Under the pieces are notes generated by a model. That model searched no databases and was not told where the DNA came from. It saw only the letters and a list, made by a program, of their open reading frames with translations. A program made the translations under genes and the position numbers. From the NCBI GenBank assembly GCA_900073065.1, contig FJOG01000002.1, positions 996,652-1,060,651 of the forward strand: a stretch of DNA of 64,000 bases. The letters run 5' to 3'. This document shows, piece by piece, positions 55,965-64,000 of the stretch. Position 1 is the first letter of the stretch, and each line of letters starts with the position of its first letter. The stretch is from Phialocephala subalpina (lineage: Eukaryota > Ascomycota > Leotiomycetes > Helotiales > Mollisiaceae).

Positions 55965-56902
55965 ATGCAGGACCCCTTCTTCCTCCCCATCTCTACTCTT
56001 GGAGAAACAATCAAGCCTTTCTGCGACTACCTCTCTCTGCGAAGCCTTCCTTCCCACATCCACGAGATCCTCTTCGCTTTCGGGGTCTACCATCTCATCT
56101 TCGAATACATTGCGCCTCCGCTGTCCAACTTCTTCCTACCACACCGATACGCAAAGCTCACATACGAGAGCAAGCTTCGATGGAACATGCACTGTGCGTC
56201 AATGGTCCAGTCCTGCACAATCTGTGTGATGGCGTTGTGGACCATAGCCATGGATGATGAGCGCCGGAACATGAATCTCAACGAGCGATTGTGGGGTTAT
56301 ACCGGAGCAGCAGGCTTAGTCCAAGCTCTAGCCACCGGCTATTTCTTGTTCGATCTCGTTGTCATGGTTCGCTATCTCGATGTCTTCGGACTAGGCATGC
56401 TAGCGCATGCCTCCTCATGTCTCATTACCTACACCCTTGGATTTGTAGGTTTCCCCACACAAGGTAAGTGTTTTGCTAATTATCATAGCGGCCGATTTTC
56501 AACTACTACGGCTGCGTCTTTATGCTATACGAACTCTCTACGCCATTTCTTAACATTCATTGGTTTTTCGACAAACTTAGTATGACCGGTACTAAGGCTC
56601 AACTTTACAATGGGATCGCTTTGCTGGTGGTTTTCTTCTGCTGCAGATTAGTTTGGGGGGCATATTCTTCGTTTAACATCTACAAAGATGTGTGGGATGC
56701 TTTGCATCTTACTGCTGCGGACAAGGTGGGGGGTAACGATGAGATGATGAGGTTTGCAGGTGACAGATCACTGCCAATGTGGCTTGTGGTCCTGTATATG
56801 AGCGGCCATGTTATCTTGCAGGCTCTCAATGTCTTCTGGTTCGGCAAGATGATTGCAGCTGTCAAGAAGCGGTTCACCAAGACCGAGAAGAAGAAGGTAT
56901 AG
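55965..56902 (+). CDS. TLC-domain membrane protein (TMEM56/DUF887 type)
   Basis: Two exons: 55965-56444 and 56489-56902, with a 44-nt phase-0 intron; 297 residues. The TLC (TRAM-LAG1-CLN8) domain shows as about six membrane segments, with KLRWNMHCASMVQSC, GYFLFDLVVMVRY, HASSCLITYTLGF|RPIFNYYG and ELSTPFLNIHWFFDKL (the His in the last helix is typical). Relatives act in lipid sensing or transfer, but substrates differ. The tail is basic (KKRFTKTEKKKV). The acting donor must be GTAGGT at 56445. A stronger-looking GTAAGT 18 nt downstream would put the second exon out of frame. Confidence 0.88.
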
Positions 56903-57265
56903 AGCCGCCAAGGAAAAGGCTGTTCAGAGACATCAGTTTAGCAAATGCGGCAGGGGACTGACGACGGAGAGAGCGAACAATTGAAGAATCAAGCCTGGGT
57001 TTATCGTCAACCTTCATTTTTGTATGTCTGAAATTCTTACATGCACTCTGAACAGAGCAGTTTTCCGATTCCGATATTGACTATTTCGGGAACGGTGTAT
57101 TACCCCTCTCAGTCCCTGTACTGTAGTTCAGAACAGAGCCTTGAAAACGATCACCGCCAAATGCAAGATATCTTGTTTCTCGCTGAGCGCCCGAAATCTT
57201 CTCATCCTAATCTCTCCTATCACAATTTGTCAATTCATGTTTATCGTCGTAGATCACAGGTTACG

Positions 57266-57976
57266 ATGGCCAACCTTTTGTTCATTAAATTTCTTCCAAC
57301 CTCAGACCTAGGCCACGAAGTCTTTTTCGCCGAAGTCAAACCCCCTGTTCAGCAACAAATCCGGATACTCGGCAGGGATTCTGAGGAGGGAAAGCTGGCG
57401 ATCGACTGCTTACGCAATATGAAAGAAGCTGAAGCAGTCGGGTTGGAACGTTTCCTAGTGTCGAAGCTAAACTTCTCAAATAGCTGGAAGAATGATATAC
57501 TTCAGCAGCGGAAAAGGCTGGCAGAGGAGGTGAGGCAGCAAGAAATCTTGCCAAGTTTGGGAAATAAGAGAAGGTTGGATTTGAGTGTTGAAAGTTCAGA
57601 ACATGTTGCGAAGAGGGGCAAACAAAGGGATGCATCGAGGTCAATGTTCGGTCTTGCTTTGACCGCATAAGCTCCTTCCCAGGTCCCAGCTGACAAAAGC
57701 ACTTTCATCGCCGTTTTAGCTCAATCAGGTCTAGCCGAGGGCGAGGAAGAGGACGAAGAAAACGACGAAGATACATGCCGCTTCTGCGACCCATACTCGA
57801 ACCTGGGCTTCAAATACGACAAGTACAAACCAGAATTCTACGATGAGCTTTGCTCTAGTTGTCAGGACGTGGTTCTTGAGCATGGATGCGATTCTTGTGA
57901 GAGAGTGTTTATGGAGGAGGATGCGTATTTGCTTGATTATGCAGAAGAGGAGGGGATATGTAGGTTTTGTTTTTAG
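57266..57976 (+). CDS. Small Cys-rich protein, tandem family member 1
   Basis: Two exons: 57266-57650 and 57720-57976 (intron 69 nt, donor GTCTTG is weak); 213 residues. The N-terminal two thirds are helical (NLLFIKFLPTSDLGHEV; NDILQQRKRLAEEVRQQE; NKRRLDL) and match the N-terminus of member 2. After an acidic run comes the family module: CRFC, then YKPEFYDELCSSC, EHGCDSC, a VFMEEDAYLLD stretch and CRFC. The protein stops right after the last CxxC. In the +1 frame beyond the stop, the sequence continues as VFDKDVDKDNDDEEEEEDE, matching the acidic tail of member 2, so a one-base change in the TTTTT run at 57970-57974 has truncated it. The function of the family is unknown. Confidence 0.75.
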
Positions 57977-58418
57977 AATAGGGGTTTTTGATAAGGATGT
58001 AGATAAGGATAACGATGACGAGGAAGAGGAAGAGGATGAGTGGGCTGCGCTACTCGCCTGCTTCAAGGGGTCTGACCAATTTCTCCGGTTCCTGTACCAG
58101 AGCTATAACTTTTGGCAGTGAAAAAGTTCTAAAATATTTGGTTCTTTCAGCTACGGGTTTACCAAAGTCCTTTGCTGCGTATGGGCGTTTTCAGTGTTGC
58201 TTCTCAATACCAAGTGGTTTCTCTGCCTAATGCGTAAGGCTCGCGAAAGAAGGGGCTACTTTCATATACTTGCACGATGCCACTTTTTTCTTCTTCGCGT
58301 ATATAACACTCGTCCATACCATCTTCCTTCAGTTCCATTTCCACATCCTTTTCACACTTTTCATCTCATCTTTTTATCGTCGAAGATTGAAATATATTTT
58401 GAACTTTCAAAAGCCATC

Positions 58419-59131
58419 ATGTCGGAACTTTTGACCCTTTGCTCTGTTGGACCTCTTCCAACCACAGAACTAGGCGACATCATCCTCTTACTTGAATTGA
58501 AGCACCTTGTTCATAAAAGGGTCAGTGCAGGCCTACTCACAAACAATTTGTCAGCCCCATCGAAAAGGCCAAAACCAATAGAGCGACTGCTCTTTCAGTC
58601 GGGAATTAGAAGGCACCAGATAGCTTGAAGAAAGCTATCCTCGAGGAGAGCAAGAAGCAGGCAGAGGTATTGCGACAAATTCAGGAGACACAGCCTCCAT
58701 TTGGGGGAAAGAGGAAGAGAGAGCTGGATTTGGTAGATGAGCTACTAGCTCCGGACGCAAAGAAGAGGAAGCAAAACGAATCTAGTTCAGCATCCAGTGC
58801 TCCGCCAGACAAGTACCACTTCATTGCGCAAGCAAAAGGCGACTCAAACGGTTCAGACGAAGAACCCTTCGGCACTTCTTGCCGCTTCTGTGCCGATGGC
58901 AATGGAGACAGATGGGAGTTCAGGCACGGCGAGTACAAGCCAGAGTTTTACGACGAGCTTTGCGTTGACTGTGAGGGCGAGGTTGATGAGCATAGCTGTC
59001 GTGGTTGTCATACATTCTATGAGGAAGATCCTGAATCCTTGTTCGACAATGACGAGAACCTTTGCAACAGATGTCTCATGAGTGGGATCTTTGAGGATGA
59101 GGAGGATGAGGAGGATGACGATGAATTCTAG
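58419..59131 (+). CDS. Small Cys-rich protein, tandem family member 2
   Basis: Two exons: 58419-58520 and 58610-59131, with an 89-nt phase-0 intron; 207 residues. The start MSELLTLCSVGPLPTTELGD aligns with member 1, and the next helix (SLKKAILEESKKQAEVLRQI...GKRKRELDL) aligns with NDILQQRKRLAEEV...NKRRLDL. The C-terminal module is complete: CRFC, EYKPEFYDELCVDC, EHSCRGCHTFYEED, LFDNDENLCNRC, then an acidic tail ending DDDEF. Eight Cys in four CxxC pairs plus a conserved His before the third pair suggest two bound zinc ions. KRKR-type patches suggest a nuclear location. No known family recognised. Confidence 0.85.
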
Positions 59132-59431
59132 AGCGGTTTCATTTATTGTAGAAGGATGTAGTTGGGTTTTTGTCTGAGTTGATGGAAGTGTCCGATAACA
59201 GGAAATTGAGATTAAAGTATTGTTTTGCCATTGCTGGTTTCTTGATCCCTTCTCTCCATTTCAAGAAGTCTGGTTACTGTTCAGGACAACTCAGTGGGGT
59301 GGGGCAGCGATAGCCGGTGCAGCCCCTGAAGATCGCGTCGCGAAACTTGACGCGACTTCTCTCCACGATTTGTTCCTCTTGGCCTGCTCCCGTTCCTCAA
59401 TGCACGTCCGCAACAACAATCATTAGTTGCT

Positions 59432-60256
59432 ATGGCAGCTTCTATTCGCCTGAAATCCGAACTTCTGAGCATCCAAGAACCACAGGACTGGACACAAAAA
59501 GGCATCGAGCAAGCTGAGAACGATTCCCAGGACCGCGACGCAGCAAGAGAATACCTGCACAAAATCCAAAATGAGGAATGGACAGTTGTGAAAGAGTTGA
59601 GAATATCGGATGTGGTACTTTTGGCTGTCATTGCGCAAAGGCCGAGGATCAATAGAAGCAGCGTCGACAAGCTGGGAGGTGTTACATCTCAGGCGAGTAA
59701 GATGAAGGTAGATTCGAAGCAGCACACGACAATTCAGCAGGGAAGAAAGAGAAAGCAAGGTGATGACGACGTCAAAGTCTAGCAAAAGCAGAAAACTCAA
59801 GATGCTGATACCTCGTTTGTCCTGCTAGACACAGAAGGGAAACTCTAATCCCAGAAGCCTCCAGTAAGACCTGCCACCAGCACTGCGTCCGCGACGAACG
59901 TGATGTCCAGCCAACCAGGAATAAGCATCGCTCCTGCCGCGGAGTCAACCATCCAAGACGAGGAGGACGAGCGTGATCCTACACCTTGCCGCTTCTGCGA
60001 CGGAAAGGCTTTCGAGAATAACGAATACAAGCCGGAGAACTTCTACGAACTTTGCCTCAATTGCGAAGAAGGGGTTTCTGAGCATACCTGTCATACATGC
60101 AAGAGGGCATTCATGGGTGACGATGCATACCTGTTCGATGAAGAAAAGGTTATTTGCAAGGGGTGTCGTCGAAATCAGCCCATTTCAGACGGTGATAGTG
60201 AGGGTAGAAGTGGGAGTGAGAGTGAGGAAGGTTGCGACTATGCTCAATTCGAATGA
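59432..60256 (+). CDS. Small Cys-rich protein, tandem family member 3
   Basis: Probably two exons, 59432-59759 and 59865-60256 (239 residues). The intron (donor GTGATG or GTCAAA, acceptor CCAG) has more than one solution. The N-terminus (SIRLKSELLSIQEPQDWTQ; AAREYLHKIQNEEWTVVKEL; GRKRKQ) is helical but only loosely like members 1 and 2. The C-terminal module is clear: CRFC, EYKPENFYELCLNC, EHTCHTCKRAF, LFDEEKVICKGC, then a Ser/Glu-rich tail. It ends 14 nt from the stop codon of the convergent gene at 60271-61030. Confidence 0.8.
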
Positions 60257-60270
60257 TTGTCCCTTCCATT

Positions 60271-61030
60271 TCATAACGCGGCCGAATATTCATCTATCGA
60301 GCTCACCAAATCATACGCATATCCCATCCTTCCTGCCAATGCACCCACATCGTTGTCCCAGGCGAAAATCGCACCTGCTTCAGATCTCCAAGTTCCGTAT
60401 ACAGCAGCACCTCTAGCAGCTTTGATACCACCATTAACGTCCGAGTCTCCCAAATCGGACGCACACTTGAACTCTTCCTCTGGTATCCTTGTCGTCATGG
60501 AGTATAGATCATAGCTTGGTTGGCCCAAGTCGAGACCGAGAAGATCATTTTCCATTCTTCCCCTGTCCGCGACAGAGCATTGATGTGGCCATCTGGTCGC
60601 CGAAGGCAGACCCGGTGTGGACGCCAGTTGGTAGTGGCTTGCAACTGAGGCGTGACAATGAGAAGTGAGATCGTATGCGGTCTCTTTGTGGTAATGATGC
60701 TGGGACGAAGGAGGAGAAGGAAGCGATTCTCGTTGATTTTGAGCTTGTCTTGAGGAAGAGTGATGAAGAACTTGACGATGATGATGACGGTGCCGGCGAT
60801 GGGATTCGGTCCCGCTAGCTGGAGCAGTGCGTTCGGTGGAGACAGCAATTCTGGTGTTGGAAGTCCCACTCGCATCCGCTGAAGTTTGTGGCGTCGTTGG
60901 CAATGAGTTGTGTCTGGTTGTCGTTAGACTCGCCAATTCTCATTGAAGGCAGTGACACATACCTCTTTGGCTTCATCAGCCTCTCTTTCGCTCTCGGATA
61001 CGTTCTCGCAGGCATACTGATTGATGGCAT
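60271..61030 (-). CDS. Hypothetical protein, Ser/His-rich
   Basis: Two exons: 60963-61030 and 60271-60913, intron 49 nt (GTATGT...CCAG); 236 residues, phase 2 in both. I do not recognise a family. The first exon is basic (PARTYPRAKERLMKPKR), the middle is rich in Ser, His and Gln (RRHRHHHRQVLHHSSSRQ), and the last 90 residues are less biased (LLGLDLGQPSYDLYSMTTRI, EEEFKCASDLGDSDVNGG, GTWRSEAGAIFAWDND), which may be a small folded domain. It overlaps almost tail-to-tail with family member 3. Confidence 0.65.
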
Positions 61031-62520
61031 TGCTCAATGATACACGCCGGTATTGATGATATCACGGCGAGCTCTTTCCGGAATAATCGCAGTTTATATA
61101 AACGACTTCGGCTTGGGAGGCCACCCTTCTAACAGCAAAGCATTGTCCAATGAGATCAACGTTGCCGCAGAATCTACGCGTCCCGCCTGAGTTGAGAGCC
61201 TCAATCTGCCCAGGAGGCCTCATATCCCGCAAAGTCGACAGCTGGACTCGACATCACTGGACACCGTGCAGATTCCAAGAAATTGGGCAAAGTTCAGACA
61301 TCGCAATCCTTCAACCGCTTGTTCACCACAAGCTCTAGGTTTGAGTGGTTCGTCAAACGCAGGAGGCCTCAATTGCAAGGATGGCCCCATTGCGTTGTCA
61401 TCAAGTTGTGAGTTCACGAAGTTTTGATGCACATCGCAGTTGAGGCCTCCCGACGCACGAATCCGTGTGTATGTCTGGATTCGGGATGGTGTGAGGCCTC
61501 TTGCATTGAGTTTTGGTGATTGATTGGTTGCATGTTGTGTTTGTCGTGCAGCTTTGGGGTTGGTGGGTGGCCTCATGATAGGTGTCTGTGGCTTGCCGAG
61601 CCCCTGTACTTCGTTAGCCAGGTTGTGGGAGGCCTCAAGTATGACAGGAAGAACTGTTCGTGGGAGATCTGCCCATCTGTCAATTCCATCGTGGCTATTG
61701 TTCTTCGAAAGGAATTTTTTTGAGACCGAACAAGAGTGTGTCTGGGGACTGAGTTGGTGGTTTCTGACCAACAAGACGTACTTCACGTGATAAGGACGAT
61801 TGTTGCAGTCTTGAGGCTTCAATCTTCCACGAGCGGAGACGACTTCTGCTATATACAAAGTCATAACTCTCAGAGGACATTCAAGTCGAAGTCAATCAAA
61901 CTTTAGGCTCAGCTCATGTGATATGGTAACCATAAGTACGTCTTGTTGAATCAAAGGCTATCTACGGAGTATGCTTATCAGCATCAGTACATTATCTGAT
62001 GCTGGCAACATTCAGATACCGATTACAAGCTCTTACTCCAGCAATCTTGCTAGATGCGTTCTTTCAGTCTCATGCGGTATATTCTCCTTCATGCATTTGC
62101 TGTTCTCTTGGGACCAACGACCTTGAATTTGCTCTTCTGGTATGGTGTGAGGCCTTCTGCATGAAGATACCAGCTTATTATTGGCCATTCTATTGAGTTC
62201 CCTAATCCATTTAGCATTTTCCCCCAAAATCTGCCTCGTTTTTCATGGCGTTTGTGGCTGATCCGACCCCGGTCAAACAGTTGACAAGGCTGAAGAGGGC
62301 CTCAACTAGCGCCAACCTGTCATTTATCTACCCCACCAAAGCCGTCTTTCCAATCTCCTTCTCTATACATCGCCGCCGCGTGCGATTGAGAAAGAGGCTC
62401 ACGCCTGCTTTCTCTCCCCGAAGTCCGCACAGCTTTTGTGGGACTTCGTTCGAATCCAACACGAGCGGAGCGTTATCTCCGCATAACAACACATTTCGCA
62501 TCATTATGATCGGCAACTAG
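61031..62520. other. Intergenic region upstream of C2H2 gene
   Basis: Contains the GAGGCCTC cluster. A 91-codon frame at 62245-62520 (MAFVADPTPVKQLTRLKR...) may be part of the first exon or leader of the C2H2 gene, but it does not join in frame by any splice site I can defend. Confidence 0.4.
61214..61636. repeat. Cluster of five GAGGCCTC palindromes
   Basis: The octamer GAGGCCTC, its own reverse complement, occurs at 61214, 61363, 61442, 61493 and 61629. Shorter GGCCTCA/GAGGCC relatives are at about 61198, 61571, 61814, 62150 and 62297. Flanks differ between copies, so this is not a simple tandem repeat. It lies between the hypothetical gene (minus, start 61030) and the C2H2 zinc-finger gene, so a clustered regulatory site is plausible. 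Confidence 0.75.
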
Positions 62521-64000
62521 GTCACAATAACGACTTCACCTACCAACCTGCACTCGAACTCAGTCAAAGTGAACTAGACGACTATCGCATATGGTACCCC
62601 CAAGCCGATAATCTGTTCACTTACTACAATGGAGAGCCTTGCTCGGTATCTGGCGACGACGGCGTCCCAGAGACGGCCGGTGCCTCTCCACATCCTCTCT
62701 CAGCACATGACACCATTGTCCAAGATCCAGATGTCACGTCAAACACGTCAACAGTATCCCGCTACACGTTGGTCTTTTCAACTCCTGCCGTTGCAACCGG
62801 CAACGCGAACCCTTCGATGCCAAGTCTCACACTTTCAAGATCTCAGAGCCAAAGTACTGCAGCATATGCCTCGCCTGTAGATAGAGAAGGTGGTGACGAG
62901 GAGCTTGCTGAATTTGCACCTGCCAAACCCGAGTTCGGATGTCCTCATTGCCCAGAGAAGAAAGTTTCCCGGGCATTGCTCAAGTACGTTTCAACCTGTG
63001 TTATCAACCTCTGACATACAATATGCTAACCAAATTGTCTAGCAAACACATCAAAACTCATACTCAACCATACAGGTGCAATTGCGGCGTTGGAAAAGCA
63101 ACACAACGGGATCTCGATCGTCATCAAGATAGACACGGGAAGATTCGTCGATACTTCTGTCCTGTATCTGGCTGCGCCTGGGACATCCACGGCGTCCAAG
63201 GCGGCTTCTCGAGACGATTGGACAACGCAAAGAGACATCTCAAGTCACACAACAACAGCCACACATTGTCTGTGCTGCGAGAGGATAATCAAGGAAGACT
63301 GTGGAGAGTGTAAGTATGGTCAGTGAGGTCGCTTATTTATGAAAGATGTTTAGAAGATTAGAAACGATGAATATTCTCTTTGCCCTTGCTCTTCCAATAC
63401 CGGTAGATCGAGGTCCTCAATACCATCTGCCCGAGTCAATCCATGCGATACTTCGAACGTATTCCGATTTGGACATCACGCTAGTCCCAGAAGGCTGGAC
63501 TTCGAAAATTAATCGCCAGACCTGGACCTTCTGCAAGATCGCCTCCGACTTTTACGATCTCTCTACACTCGAGACATTGAAAAGCAGACTATTTTCCTGT
63601 CTTGCGGATCAAAAAATGCCCTCAATTTTAGGTCCTAACTTCTGGAGGTCAACGGCCATTTATCACACCCACATTCTCAAATTAACGTTGTTCGAATTAG
63701 AGTTACGAGAGAATTACCTGATGAACACTCAGGAATTTTCTCGAAGCTGCGAGCAACAGAACAAGATCGTTAGGAGAGTGGGACTTCACGGATGGCATCG
63801 TACGTCAATTCCAATACGTCAAGAACCGCATGTCAACTACCAAAGGCACCGACATGGAGAAACATATTCTATTTCATCTTCGTCCAAGCAGCGGACTCGA
63901 CACGCAGGTTCGTATGACCTGAGATACCAAAGAGACATGGAAGATATCTGAGTCCTGGGTAAGACGATAAACTGCCCACTGCGGTGCCGCCGCGTGTTTG
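62521..64000 (+). CDS. C2H2 zinc-finger protein (5' unresolved, 3' runs off window)
   Basis: Coding from an acceptor-like TAG at 62520 or nearby, with introns 62984-63042 and 63310-63353. An acidic/polar N-terminus (DFTYQPALELSQSELDDYRI) leads to CPHCPEKKVSRALL|NKHIKTH, a C2H2 finger. Then come CNCGVGKATQRDLDRHQDRH, a second finger, and CPVSGCAWDIHGVQGGFSRR..NAKRHLKSH, a third with a longer loop. After the second intron comes a non-finger region (ETMNILFALALPIPVDRG; LPESIHAILRTYSDLD). Near 63730 the frame changes; a 46-nt intron from GTTGTT would continue as NFLEAASNRTRSLGEWDF. The frame reaches CAG-GTTCGT at about 63905, so further exons may lie right of 64000. Likely a DNA-binding regulator. 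Confidence 0.7.

Noticed and set aside
1..64000. tRNA, rRNA, CRISPR arrays or organellar DNA
   Set aside because: No cloverleaf-like tRNA, rRNA segment or regularly spaced direct-repeat array was recognised, and intron-rich nuclear genes run across the window. A tRNAscan run would be needed to exclude a missed tRNA.

Overview
This window is nuclear DNA of a filamentous ascomycete (Pezizomycotina, probably Leotiomycetes-like; the class is a guess). The reasons are many short introns (about 43-120 nt, mostly GTAWGT...YAG with CTNAY branch sites), genes packed on both strands with short divergent promoters, and the gene content: Skt5/Chs4-type chitin synthase activator, Osh1/Osh2-type ankyrin-PH-OSBP protein, Cbp4, 2EXR proteins and an RGS membrane protein. 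All exon structures below were joined by hand from splice signals and frame continuity. No transcript or homology search was available.

Layout. 1-7 kb holds ATP12 (F1-ATPase assembly) and a long oxysterol-binding protein, both on the minus strand. 7-17.4 kb is gene-poor. It carries disabled, interleaved pieces of unrelated genes (SND1-like and PEX7-like, all on the minus strand, 8.8-11.1 kb) and two poorly known membrane-protein genes (14.6-16.9 kb). 17.4-32.8 kb is dense housekeeping territory: CBP4, SKT5, a mitochondrial pyruvate carrier head-to-head with complex I subunit NDUFA2, a divergent pair of 2EXR genes, an omega-like glutathione transferase, a type II peroxiredoxin with a peroxisomal C-terminus, and a DUF1348 protein. 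34.5-40 kb has an RGS-domain membrane protein and two more 2EXR genes, one cut by an in-frame TAG and one with a disturbed 3' end. 40.3-49.9 kb holds TAD1, an NT-C2 protein, a PPIL1-like cyclophilin, signal peptide peptidase, a Naa50-like acetyltransferase and a basic zinc-binding nuclear-type protein, arranged as divergent pairs. 50.7-61 kb has a Cys-rich protein, an aldo/keto reductase fused to a Rid/YjgF domain, a TLC-domain protein and a tandem triplet of small Cys-rich proteins with the same C-terminal zinc-type module. 61-64 kb has a cluster of GAGGCCTC palindromes upstream of a C2H2 zinc-finger gene that runs off the end.

The most unusual signals are: (1) a repeated 25-bp dyad AATGTCCC-N9-GGGACATT, three exact copies within 12 kb plus a diverged neighbour carrying a compensatory pair of changes; (2) the tandem family of small Cys-rich proteins, with a likely fourth relative on the other strand; (3) the AKR-Rid fusion; (4) five GAGGCCTC octamers in 423 bp; and (5) the mosaic of broken gene fragments.

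Functional themes: mitochondrial assembly and import genes are well represented (ATP12, CBP4, MPC, NDUFA2, and two enzymes with possible alternative mitochondrial presequences). The 2EXR genes and the Cys-rich genes look like lineage-specific families expanding and decaying locally.
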